A DNA stretch of 64,000 bases from Oxyruncus cristatus (lineage: Eukaryota > Chordata > Aves > Passeriformes > Cotingidae). Both the position numbers and the translations under genes were made by a program. The stretch lies in assembly GCA_013399855.1 (NCBI GenBank), contig VXAY01003218.1:1210662-1274661 (forward strand), given 5' to 3'. The notes below the pieces were generated by a model. It worked only from the letters and a program-made list of their open reading frames with translations, searched no databases and was not told where the DNA came from. Positions 11,166 to 22,600 of the stretch are shown here, in pieces. Each line of letters opens with the position of its first letter. Positions within the stretch are counted from its first letter, which is position 1.

Positions 11166-14100
11166 TACATCTCTACATCTACTTCTCTATAAATAGAATT
11201 TGATGTAGAGTTCATGAGTGCACACATACCCGGGGATTTCTTGGAGAAATCAATCGGGAGACCTCCTTGGACTGGAAAAGTTGCTTAGGCTGGATGTGGA
11301 CACCCATGGGCAGTGGAGTTATTGACAGTTTAGGGGCCATGAACCCCACACTGCCTCATGCACTGTGTTTAGTACCCAACCACACTTACATACAAAATCT
11401 AAGATGTGCATTGTGACACGACTGTGAGTAAAATGGCTTGGAATTGTGGATAACTGGCATGAATTTCCTGTGTGCAGAGTTTAAAAATTCAAGTATAGGT
11501 CAATTATTGACCTTCATGGAACTGGTCTTGAAAAATGACCTTTATCGCATGGTCCTTGTTTTGCTTTCAGTGTGTGATACTGCTCCCATTGTTTTCATAA
11601 GGAAATACATTCCCTTTCTCATGAGATATTAAATACCTTGAAATCTCCATCCATCAGTTTATCTACTCTATTTTTTCCAAGTAAGCAGGGAATCAGTAGA
11701 GCAGGTCCTGCCTTGGTCCTGCTCTTGCCCCATAATTGCATTAATGAAGGCAGCAAGTCTGCTTCTGAGCCAGAAACAAAACTTTTGACCCCTGCCTGCT
11801 ATGTCCTGATCACAGGATGGCCTGTTTTATGAAACAAATGTTTTATAACCAAATGCAAAGTGATTTCATCTTGCAGATGAGGGATGATTCAGTGCCACAC
11901 TGGGGTGAAATGGTCTCTTGGCTCAGGCACAAAGTTTATTAAACAAACTACTCCAGTTGCTACAGCTACTTATGCCTGTGCCTCACTCTTTTTGTCTATT
12001 ATGTGATAGTTTGAAATGTGTTGAACTGTGAATCAAACTGACATTTAGATTGCAGCCAACTTCTGTGGGACACAAAAAGAAGATTCAAAATGATGATTCA
12101 AAATGAAGATTCTCTGTAGGACTTTTAGATCCTTCACAAGGTAGAACACACAGCATCTTAAAGTGTCTCATTTTTACAGCCTTTCCATCAAAAGCTGTCA
12201 ATCATCAGAAGTGTTTGCAGAACACAGAACATTCACCTGTCTGCTCTGACTCTGCTGTAAAGCTTTAACTGGCAAAGCCATAAAAAATTAGAGCAGACTG
12301 AGTTTATAAATGAATCAGGAACCATAAAATACAGGATGGTCAGAATTCAGCCAGACACTATGAGTGTGAACAGCTCAAAAGAGATTTCTGCTCCCAGCTT
12401 CTCTCTTTACACCTGAAGGGCAGGAGCAGGGAATACAGCCTTTAGCTTGCTTTCAGATTCAAACCTTTTGGGAAAGTGGAGATCAGAAATTGCAGTTCTT
12501 CAGAATCTGGATTATCTATAAAAATATCAGTGCCTACAGAGGTGATCTTGCTGGAATCCCAGGGTCTGTTTCCTTAACAAAAGTCAGGTGGATTCTGGAG
12601 AAAACGCACAACCTGCGACCCCTCTGAAGAATCAGAAGTCAGAAGTCAGACAAAAGTTATATAGATCCCATTTTTATATTAAATAGCGGGTTTTGTATTG
12701 TTGGTAAAGGCAGTGCACCTCACAGGAAGATGGGGATCTACTGTGAGTAGAAGGCTTTGAGATTATTTGGTGTAAAGGCTCTGTGGTTCTGTCTGCAGGA
12801 GAGGTTTTGACCATCTCAAGTGAAATGCCTTGGTCTCAGAGAGGAGAAGCAAGTCCTAAAAACCTGCTGTCCCAGTGTGAGAGCAGCTGCACAGCTGAAA
12901 ACCAGGAGTCACAGACTGGAAGAAGGTCAGGGTTTATTTGTTCCCTTCAGAGTCTGAACCCTCCTCACATAATTTCATTCACATTACAGTGTCTCCCCCC
13001 ACAAGCCTTGCAGGTCTTTTCACGGCCTCTGTAGATGAATGTGAAGATTGTACCACATGTAAGCACAGATTAATCCATCAGCCCTCTCTCTTTTCTGCAC
13101 CTTGTTTATCTTTCCTTGCAGATCTGTTAGCAGCAGCTCCAGTGAGCTGCTTTACCTGCTTCCAGGCTCCCCAGCATACCTGCTAATTCCTGTTGGAGCA
13201 TTCCTGTCCCAGAATGGCACTTTAACCCTCTCCTTCCCAAAAGCAACACAGATTCTGCCTGCACACGAGAAATTGAGACAGAAAAGGTTCTTTTCAGTTT
13301 TAGAGCAATGCATTTGCACCTCTCTGTCAGTGAACCAGAGAGATCTCACTCTGCAATACACGCACTTCTCACGGGGAGAGCTAAAGCCCAAAACAAACAG
13401 TCCCTCCTTTTCCACCATTAGTGGAGTTCAAACAGAGAAGAGAGGAAAAGGAGGGATGGGACTTCTAGGAGGAGTGGGAATAAAAGTTTTAAATGTGTGT
13501 GGCGTTCCAGAAGAAACAAAATGTTGTCAAATATCTGTGACAAAGCAGTCCAGAGGATCTGGAATACGTGCAGAACTTGCTGGCCAGGAGAGAGGTGTCG
13601 TGAGAAAGAGCTCTGGTAGTTGCAGCCTGCTGTGAGTGGTCCATGGGATCCCAGGAGGAGCATCTGCTTTGGTATCAACAGTTGCTCTGTAATTAGAGAA
13701 CAGTATCAGCTTTAAAAACAATCATTTTGAGATTCTCCTTGGGATGGAAACTTCAGGTTTTGCGGTGGGTTCTTGTTTACTATGAAGGAGAATGAAGCGT
13801 TCAGCTCTTTCCTCGTCAGCAGCCACAGGATAGTAACAATCCTTAGCTGAAAATTACAAAATGGGGCAGATTCAGACACACGCCCAAAGGCTGAAAAGTA
13901 CCTTATTTCCTTCCCAATCTTCTGAACTAGCATACAAATTTAGTGTTTTTATTTGAGACAAGCTATGAAAAGAAAAGGAGTTAAATGACTTAACTCTTTA
14001 CTCCACCCGACCTAATAATTTACAACTATCAAGGATAAATAAATAGGGATATATATATAACTATAATATATATGGGCTATTTGGGTTGTGTCATGCTGTG

Positions 14101-15244
14101 CCATGGGCCTGACCTCGGAGTACTTGTGCTGAAGTTCTCACCCTGGCACGATGTCAAAATGTAACTGCAGAGCATGTCAGAAGGACATTTTTTTTCAATA
14201 GATGATTCTTTGGCAAACTATGAAAATAATTTCATTGGAGTAGAAGGAAAAAAAAAGTCGTTCCTCTTGCTACAGGGCTTTCTTCCTGCAAATTTCAAAG
14301 GCCTGCTGTGAATAATAGTGTCAGTGCTTCCAAGCTTCAAGGCTGTTTTATAGTGGAAAGTGTGAGGCAACCAAAATAAATATTAGTTTCCACTGTTATG
14401 GAATAAAGGTTTTGCTTTATGTTGTACCTTAAAATCCATGTTCAAAGGCTTTTTCTTAGAGACACAGCAGTGGGTATCCCAGAGGGTTATTTTTTTTGTT
14501 CAGGCACTAGGTTAGCTCTCGCTTGTCTACATTGAAATGAGGAATAATTTAAGACAGAAAGCACATGATGGCTTTCTTTATGAGGCAAAATCTAATAGGA
14601 ATTCATCTTTTTTAAGGACTGAAGGCAATCCCTAAATCCAAGTGCTGCCAGTCCCTAGGGTGCTCAAAATACATATTCCTGTTTTATAGCATGAACGCAT
14701 CTCTCCTTACAAGATTTGTGAGTACTTTTGACAAACCTGGTTCTACTTTCCTGCTAGCGGAGTTACAGATGAGGCAAGTTTTCCATGGTTTGGGGTTTTA
14801 TTGCGAATGCTTCGCACAGCTCTGGTTATGTGCTTCCTTCTCGTGACATCAGTGCTGAAGGGGAGAAAGAATGTAAACATCTGTTTTTTATAATTCAATT
14901 TCAGGCTTATAACAATTAAAGAGATCTGAAATATAGGACCTTTAAACTCTTCCATTGCTCAAGCAGGGTTAAAACACCACTCAGGCCACTTCCTTTTCTT
15001 TGTTGTCCAGGCTTTTTCTTTCGACAGGGACTGCCAGTGCCTGGAGCCATGGTCCTGGTCACATTTTGGGGTCTTTACCACCTCATTAAGCTACTGAAAG
15101 TGAGAATATGCTCATGGGTGCTGAGCAGGGTTTAGCAGTAGTTGTGGAATTGTACCTGAAGCCAAGGGAGAGCCAGGGCAGCAGTGCATGTGTCGGAGTG
15201 ATTTCAGTCTCATAGCACGTGTTTCCAGTAACAAAACACTAAAT
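11166..15244. other. 5' flank of HMCN1, no supported gene
   Basis: No exon was recognised. The longest open frame (13,102-13,635, 177 codons) has no familiar domain and is probably chance. Small direct repeats occur at 12,075-12,100 (GATTCAAAATGA twice) and near 12,630-12,650. An ATAT-rich patch is at 14,048-14,072. Confidence 0.55.
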
Positions 15245-15468
15245 GGAATCACAGGCTGGTTTGGGTTGGAAGGGACCCGTGTTGTTACACCCGCTGTCCT
15301 GGGCAGGGACACCTTCCACTAGCCCGGGTTGCTCCAAGTTGACCTGGCCTTGGACACTTCAGGGATCCAGGGGCAGCCACTGCTTCTCTGGGCAAGCTGT
15401 GCCAGGGCCTCCCCACCCTCCCAGGGAAGGATTCCTTCCCAGTACCCAGGCTCACCCTGCCCTCTGGG
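15245..15468 (-). mobile_element. CR1 fragment, antisense, abutting CpG island
   Basis: It runs from GGTTTGGGTTGGAAGGGACC through ACACCTTCCACTAGCCCGGG to AGGGAAGGATTCCTTCCCAG. This is a 5'-truncated CR1 read backwards. Its 5' break coincides with the start of the GC-rich promoter block, about 1 kb from the HMCN1 start codon. Confidence 0.92.
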
Positions 15469-15634
15469 GACGAGCTCGAGCCACCGCCGCGTCCTCCCCT
15501 GCGGCAGGTGCGGGCGCAGCCCCGGGGCCGTGAGGGGAGCTCCGACCTCAGCTCTCGGCGCCCGTTCCCGCCGGGGAGGCGGCCAAGTGTGAGGGCGAAC
15601 GGCCCTGAGGGGAGCGAGGGACCCCGCGTGGGGG

Positions 15635-15810
15635 AGAGACCCCGGGGTGAGGGAGGGACCCCGGGGTGAGGGAGGGATCCTGAGGTGAGGGAGAGACCCC
15701 GGGGTGAGGGAGGGACCCCGGGGTGAGGGAGGGACCCCGGGGTGAGGGAGGGATCCTGAGGTGAGGGAGAGACCCCGGGGTGAGGGAGGGACCCCGGGGT
15801 GAGGGAGGGA
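15635..15810 (+). repeat. 19-bp GC-rich minisatellite (truncated by gap)
   Basis: Nine complete 19-bp units run from 15,635 to 15,805, and a tenth is cut by the gap. Three variants occur: AGAGACCCCGGGGTGAGGG, AGGGACCCCGGGGTGAGGG and AGGGATCCTGAGGTGAGGG. Their order is A-B-C-A-B-B-C-A-B, which suggests a higher-order block of three to four units. Degenerate units reappear after the gap (about 16,035-16,080). Each unit has closely spaced G runs on the + strand. Confidence 0.95.
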
Positions 15811-16034
15811 NNNNNNNNNNNNNNNNNNNNNNNNNNNNNNNNNNNNNNNNNNNNNNNNNNNNNNNNNNNNNNNNNNNNNNNNNNNNNNNNNNNNNNNNNN
15901 NNNNNNNNNNNNNNNNNNNNNNNNNNNNNNNNNNNNNNNNNNNNNNNNNNNNNNNNNNNNNNNNNNNNNNNNNNNNNNNNNNNNNNNNNNNNNNNNNNNN
16001 NNNNNNNNNNNNNNNNNNNNNNNNNNNNNNNNNN
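15811..16034. other. assembly gap (run of N, 224 bases)
   Basis: All bases are N. Minisatellite-like sequence lies on both sides, so the missing sequence is probably more of the 19-bp array. The true length is unknown. Confidence 0.99.
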
Positions 16035-16359
16035 AGAGAGGGACCCTGAGGTGATGAAGGCACCCCGAGATGAGGGCAGGGGCCGCGGCGTGCCACGGGA
16101 GGCGGGACCGGGGCCGGACCAGGGCGGGTCGGGCACCACCTCCACCCGCAGCCCGGGCCATCTCCATCCCCGACCGGCAGCAGCAGCCCCCGGGCCCCGC
16201 GGCATGGCCAGGGCTCAGCCCTGTCCCTCGGGGCGGTGCTGCCCCAGCCCTGCCCGGTAGGGAAGGCGGAGCGGGGCCGCACCGCGCGCAGACAAAAGCG
16301 GCGGCGCTTCCTGCGCTCCGCCCGAGGGGAGCGGGCCGTGGGCGCCGGGCTGTGCGCTC

Positions 16360-16436
16360 CCGGGCTGTCCCCGGGCTGTCCCCGGGCTGTCCCCGGGCTG
16401 TCCCCGAGCTGTCCCCCGGCTGTCCCCGAGCTGTCC
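16360..16436 (+). repeat. 11-bp tandem repeat, seven units, just upstream of HMCN1 ATG
   Basis: Seven 11-bp units of the form CCGGGCTGTCC fill exactly 77 bp. Units 1-4 are identical, and units 5-7 differ by one base (CCGAGCTGTCC or CCCGGCTGTCC). The array ends 56 bp before the start codon and so is likely in the 5' UTR or core promoter. It brings C runs to the + strand and G runs to the - strand. Confidence 0.95.
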
Positions 16437-16492
16437 CCGGTCCCCGCTCTCCCCGCGGTGTCCCCAGGCCGTCCCAGTGCCTCTGCCGGGCC

Positions 16493-16760
16493 ATGGCTCC
16501 CGGTGCGAGCAGCGGGGCTCGGGGCGCGGGTGCGGGCGCGGCGCTGCTGCTGCTGCTCGCCCTGAGCCCCCGCGCCGTGCCCGAGCCCGAGGCGGTGCCC
16601 GACGGAGCCTCCACCCTGGCCTTCGTGTTCGATGTGACCGGCTCCATGTACGACGACCTGGTGCAAGTGATCGAGGGCGCATCCAAGATCCTGGAGACGT
16701 CGCTGAAGAGACCCAAGCGGCCGCTATACAACTTCGCGCTGGTGCCTTTCCACGACCCAG
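16493..16760 (+). CDS. HMCN1: HMCN1 exon 1: signal peptide and start of VWA domain
   Basis: The exon encodes residues 1-89 plus the first base of codon 90. The chosen ATG has a strong initiation context (G at -3 and G at +4). It is followed by an Ala/Gly-rich stretch and a leucine run at residues 18-22, as expected for a secretion signal. The conserved VWA part begins at about G38 and includes the first metal-binding loop D47-x-T49-x-S51. The signal region differs entirely from the human one and is very GC-rich, whereas residues 38-89 are nearly identical. The same frame stays open upstream to an ATG at 16,070, but that stretch is low-complexity CpG-island sequence and I do not regard it as coding. 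The donor is CAG|GTAGGG. Confidence 0.95.
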
Positions 16761-19534
16761 GTAGGGGATCCGGGCAGCATGGGCAGGAGCCGGGAAGGGG
16801 AGCAGGGAGCTCCCGCTCAGGGCCGGCTTTTATACAAGGTTGTGTATCCTGCGCTTCCAGGGACTGGAGCCTGAGTATTCCTGTCCCATCGTAGCCCTTC
16901 TCGCCGTGCGGGTCTCTCCGCCGCGGGAATTTGCCAGGGGCGGGTAACGCTTTGTGACCTCCACCTCCCTGTCTGTCTGCAGAGCTTCACAAAGCCTTCA
17001 GGATCAACTGCAGAGAGCTCGAAGTGCGCTGTGTGCACCACAGAGCAGCCTACGGGGTCAAATAATTGTCTCAGTAATTCTGCTAGAAGCTGATGTGGCT
17101 TCAGCGACCTTCACTTGTAGTAGTAACGATGCTACTGAGTTTTTCAGTGCCCTTCTATGGGAATGCACTTAGGAACATACATAATGCAGTTAACACTTTT
17201 CCTCCTGTCTCGTGGTCCTGTGTTTACATCCAGTAACTTGCAGTGAAATGATCCAGAAGCTTTACATGGTGGGGTTTGTGTGTGGGTGGGTTTTGTTTTT
17301 TTTTTTGATTCTTTTTCTTTTCCCTCTTACCTTTTTTCCCTTCTGCTGTATGCTGTGCCTTTTCTTCCAGCATCTGTTTTCTATTTCCTTCCTACCCCTT
17401 TTCTCTGGCTTTCTTCCTCTTCCCTTGTCAAATACCTTCTGTTGACTTGAAGAGGAAATAGGAACAGGATGCCCCAGGCTGGTGATGTGTGCTGTACTGT
17501 GCAGTAAAAACTCCCTGGAAAAAAAAAAAAAAGAATAAAAAAGAGAATCAGAAAGTGGAAAAAACCCCTTGAAAATTACCTTTGTGGCTCTAGTTTCCAG
17601 GGAATATCTCAGAATACGATATTCCAGAAGTCAATTCCTAAGAGTACCATTTTTGCAGGGATGTTATCAAATGCAAAAAGACAGCCCTTCTATTTTCCCC
17701 AGTCAAAGGCACTTCTGCTTACAAGATGTGCTTGCTATTGGCATAAATACCTTAAACCATGTGCTTGGGAACTTAAAGAAAAACTTGTCTTTGCATTTTG
17801 CTGCTGTGCCATCTATAGGCTTTATAGGTTCTCTCCTTTTTTCTATAAAGAGCCCATCATTGTGGTATCAGAGCATCCTATCTCCAAATACGTTTTCCAC
17901 CTTTGGTGTCACTTTCTCTTTTCATCCTCTTTACCTTTTGGTTATTTTATGGAACAAACTTATGTGGGACTTAAAAAGCATACCACAGAAGTGAACAAGA
18001 AGGGAAAGATTTTGGTCACGTGTAAAGCTTGGAAATCTTTTATATCTTTCTGGAAAATCGAGCTGATAGATCTCCTTGAAACTCTTTCTCCTTGGATGGG
18101 GTAGAAGATCAACAGAATGGGCTGGAGTGTTTTGGTTGAATTTTCTGTCTATAATAGCTCTTTACATCTTCAGTGATCAGAAAAGGGGCTCACTCTGAGA
18201 GCTGATCTCTTTTTCTGAGGGGTTGTGTAAATACTGCAACCATGAGAGCAAGAAGATGAGCTTGTGGTGCACTTTTAGTGTGTGGGTTTGTGTGGATGGT
18301 CCTTTGTTCTTGTGCATCTTCAGCAGAGGGAAGTTCTGGGGTAGTCCCAACACTCAGCTTTCATCACAGGCCACTTTCAAATCATTTCAACAGCTCCTCG
18401 CTTCTTTCTCATCCCACATTTTTTCTCCCAGTTTTTCTTCTGCACATTGTTTTCTTTTCTGTCTTTTTCCCCCCCATCCTCCTCGCTTTCTTGCTCCCAG
18501 TGTCTCTCCAGGATCCTTGCTTGTGTTGCAGACCGAGTCCTTTATCCATGCTTTGCTGTACCACCTCTCCTTGCTCTGTGTACAAACCTCACCAGCAGCA
18601 AATCTCCTGCCACCTTCCTCTGCCTGAGTCACATTTTCCCACTCACTGACTCCTTGCTTCCTTGCCTCCTCCCCCCTCCCTTCTCTTCCCGCAGGAGACC
18701 CCTTTCCTTGGCAAATGTTAGGTTTCATTCAGTGGAGTGACTGAGAATTAAGGCCGCAGAGAGCGACCCGCAGAGCAAAGAGCCGCTGGCGAACGTGCCT
18801 TGGTGTATCCAGTTACACCTCTCCGCGTGGAAGTGCAGCTTCCCTGAGGGGGCCTTGCTTTTTAGTGTGATGGATAACCTGCGAGTTCAGAAAGCTGTTG
18901 GAAAGGGCAGAATGTACCATTTCCAACTTCATTTCGTCCTGCTTTCTGAACGCGGGGTCTTTCCCAACATTGGCAGGACGTGCCACGGGACATGGTAGTG
19001 CCGACTGCTGCTCAGCCGTACCTTACACCTCATGGTGGCCAAGCCCAGCCACTTGAAAAGAAAATGCAAGAGATGCTGCTGTGATCGCTTCAGCATCTTT
19101 TTTTGGGTCTGTAGAGAAGTAACTTTATTCGAAAATCTAATAAAAAATATTGCTTGGCTTGTGTTTCACAGCATCCAACTCATTTATCTAGTGTTGTTCT
19201 TTCTGAAGGCTGCTCAACTGACTTGATGAACACAAAGCTATTTTTTTCCCGAATTGTCTGGTTATTTACTCAATTTTTCCTCATAAAAAAAGAAGCCTTA
19301 TATGTAGCTGCACCACAGACAAATTTTCTTGATGTTTTTTTGAGGTGCTGTGGTCCGTGAGGCAAATGGGACTCTACAGGGGGTACAGAATATAGTTGGA
19401 ACTCAGATCCAAGGAGCCTCCCTTGATATAAAGGTGTCCTGATGCAGATATGCTACTGAGAGGTGGTTACAATTTAAATTTGGTGTAGGTTGGGTTTTGA
19501 ACTCCCTTATTTTCCTAATCCGCGTTGCACAGTG

Positions 19535-19631
19535 TGCTTGACAGTTTTAGTGGTGAACATGGTGGTGGTGCTGGGTTGACGATTGACTTGATGATCTTAA
19601 AGGTTTTTTCCAGCCTTAATGATTCCATGAC
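19535..19631 (+). mobile_element. short CR1 fragment, sense
   Basis: It contains TTGACTTGATGATCTTAAAG and CAGCCTTAATGATTCCATGA, the 3' end of the 'GATGATCTT' CR1 class. Confidence 0.8.
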
Positions 19632-22600
19632 TGGGATGTGCCAACACATTGTCTCTGATGGTACGTTTATAGGTAGTGTTATGCCTATTGCAGTGGTATT
19701 TAGGAACAACAGCAATACAAGGGTACTTTTTAGTATCAAGCCTGAGGCTGTTGGCAGAGAATTATGACCCACAGAAAAAAGTTTGTCATGGGTTTCACAT
19801 TCCAATACCGTGGACCATCTGGTGGGATGCAGAGATCTCCATTTTGGAAAACACTTTAGGTTTGGATTCTGCTTTGTCAGTAAACATGTGCTTTAACAGA
19901 TTACAGGGAATTTTTTTATTGTGGTTTTTCAATGCCTAAACATGATCCCAGAAGCTTTGTAGATAGTGAGAAGGGCTGTTAACTAAGAAATCTCTTGCCA
20001 GACTTGTGTTCAGTGGAAAAACGGGTGTGGGGGGGTGACAGGCGGGAAAGTGCCCCAAATTAAGAGGAGCTGGCACAGGAAAATTTTGTATTGGAACTAA
20101 ACCTTAAGATCAGCAAATGCTTTTGTAATTGCGTGTTGTGGGTCCTGATCTCCTACTAACTCCCATTGTATCCTGTGGAAACGGGTTTGGACTCGGAATG
20201 TCTTAATTTAACATCTGTGGCCAGCTTTGCTATTTTTTCTTTATGCCATTAAGGAATTTTGGAATGGAAAATAAGTCTGAGAGGACAAATTCATCCCTAG
20301 TATTTTTCTGTAAAGCTAATGGAATTATCCCAGCCATAACTCACTCTGTGTGATTTAATCAAGCATTCCTTTGGTGTGAATGGCTATTTTATAGACCAAA
20401 CTCCAGTAATTAATTACAAGAAAAATGAATATCTAACCTCTGGACTTCGTAGTGCAGAGGATGATGTTTGCTGTTCGTACTCTGCATGTCTGCAGATCTC
20501 TGACTGAGCATCTGCTGACCCTCTTCTTACAAACCAGGTCACAACATTGTGTGAGAAATGGGAAAATGTTAATACTGCTTAGCTCAGATGGGGAAATAGT
20601 ATTGAACCTAAACACACAGTAAATGTGTGGGAGAACTAGAAATACTTTTTTTTTGTGAATAAAGACACTCCATGTCCTCTCATGGAGTGAAGGCACATAA
20701 TTGTTTCTGACTTTAGGACCTGGGGTCTCCTTTATTTAACAGCCTGGCAGTGCTGTGTCCGTAACACGGTCAGGCTGCTGAGCCCCGGACTAGCTTGGAT
20801 CAAGTTCAGGAGGTCTTGTGAAAAGTCTGAAAGTTTTAGGGTTTGCAGGTTTGATAGGGTTTTTTTTTTAGGAGTTCTAATGAAGAAGTAATGTCTTTTC
20901 CAGAGGAGGAACAGAATAAATGAAAATTAGGCTATTAATGGAATTAAAGGTTTTCATACTTGCTGATAGAAAAAGTATTATGGTTATGCAGATTTAGGAT
21001 GCAAAGAGAAGAATTGCCCCAACTCTTTTTGGTAAGAGTAGGGTCAGAGGCAAAGAAAATAATGCTCTCCCCTTAATTCAAATAGTTGTCCTATTTTGAC
21101 AGTTCAGTGGCTTTTATATTATTACCAAAATCAAAGTGGGAAAACAAAAAATGCTAATTTAAGCAGTCTGATCTCCCTGTTCTTCCAATGCATCACAGAA
21201 TATCAAGTTATCAGCTGGTCTTTCAGAGCAGTGGTCTTTGGTGGCCTCACATTTGTGAACATCTTATCTAAAAACTCAAGGATGTGTCAGGGTTTGGGGG
21301 TTTCTTGGAGGTTGGTTTATTTTGGACTTCCTCAGATACACAGTGACAACAATAATGAGCACACATCCAAGTTCTTAGTTTTTCTTTGGCATTTTAGGAG
21401 ACACAATGTAAATACAACTGTTCAGTGCTGTCTTGATGTGTCTGAAGGCAAATGATAAGCAGAACTTGGCATAATAACTGTGAATTCTGGCCTTTTGTGC
21501 TAGAACTTATAAAATCTAAATCACCTACAGGTATTTTCCATCTCTGAGGCTTCTGTGATCACTGTACTGCCCGTGGGAAATGAGGGTTTGAAACCTTATT
21601 GTCACCCTTAATGGAGACATTGAGACAGCTATAAAATGAATTCCCTGTGATTGCATGGATGCTTTCTTGTTCCTCTGGAAGGGTTTGTCTGGGGTCCCTC
21701 TCAAAGTAGCTGTTTATACAGATTACAGGAGACAGTAAGTATTGCCAGTGCCAGAAGCTCCAAAATCTGTGAGCCAGTCAAAATGTTGTGACATGATCCA
21801 AAAGGCTGCCAGAGCATCACTTACAGCTTATTTTTCTACTGTCTTAACTCTGCCTGTTCAGCCCTGAAGGTATGTACAGTGGTAAATTTCCTCCCCTGAT
21901 TCCTGAATCTTTGTGGCAAAGGAGACGATTTTATCCCTGTTTTAGTTTCAAGATACAGTGGAGGTTCTTTTCCTTAGGAAAAAAGTGATAACGCCTCAAG
22001 TACATAATTCTCTTCTGCTTTGAATTACAAGTTATTTATCATGTTACATTTCAAATTGTTGCCTACACAACTTAGAAACTACTTGTTCTATTTTGCTTTG
22101 CTCTCCTGAACTCCAAGTGGTGATAATTCCATGGAAAGCTCTGCAGCTCATTAGTGATGTATTCCGGTGTTATTCTGTCCCCATAATTACTCCTGATGTT
22201 GTTTAGCACGTGAGCCCTCCTGTTAGCAGGCACCCAGGTGCTGTCTCAGTGTACTTTGAAAAGGCAAGCAGGATAGGAAACAAAATACTGTCCCAAAAAA
22301 TCCATCTATTGGAATGTTCGGAGTGAAAAGCTACATTATGACTAAAGAGAAAAAGAAGCATCCACAGAAAGATCTTTTCCCAGTTCCTTAACCCCTTTTT
22401 AAACAAAGAAACTTCCCCTGTTCACCTTCCCTTCTTCTTTCCCGCACTCTGAATTTATCTCCCAAGAGTCGCAGCAGCCTGTGTTTCACACGGTCACATG
22501 CAGAGACCCCGTTAATCCTGTTCACGGCAGGGATTGTTTCACAGGAGGTGACAGCTCTCCATGGGAGCTCTGTGGCATGAAAAGAGCAGTTTCTGCTGCC

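Larger units (their letters stand above)
15465..16492 (+). promoter_or_regulatory. HMCN1: CpG-island promoter and 5' UTR region of HMCN1
   Basis: Sequence composition changes abruptly at about 15,465 from AT-rich flank to GC-rich, CpG-rich DNA that continues into exon 1. No TATA box is evident near the start codon. A GC box (GGGCGG) lies at 16,231-16,236. The region includes two tandem arrays and an unsequenced gap. The position next to a first coding exon supports a CpG-island promoter with dispersed start sites. The transcription start itself cannot be placed. Confidence 0.6.

Noticed and set aside
13102..13635. 177-codon open frame upstream of HMCN1
   Set aside because: No recognisable domain, no codon or motif evidence, and no splice or promoter context. 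The length is compatible with chance in this amount of DNA.
1..15244. A neighbouring gene upstream of HMCN1
   Set aside because: No exon with recognisable protein similarity or paired splice signals was found. From known vertebrate gene order a neighbour such as IVNS1ABP would be expected further away, but none of it is visible here.
15285..16731. Long open frames on both strands through the minisatellite and gap (up to 470 codons on the - strand)
   Set aside because: A 19-bp unit cycles through all three frames, so absence of stops in one pattern opens many frames. The N run adds meaningless codons. The predicted proteins are repetitive Pro/Ser/Gly text with no known domain.
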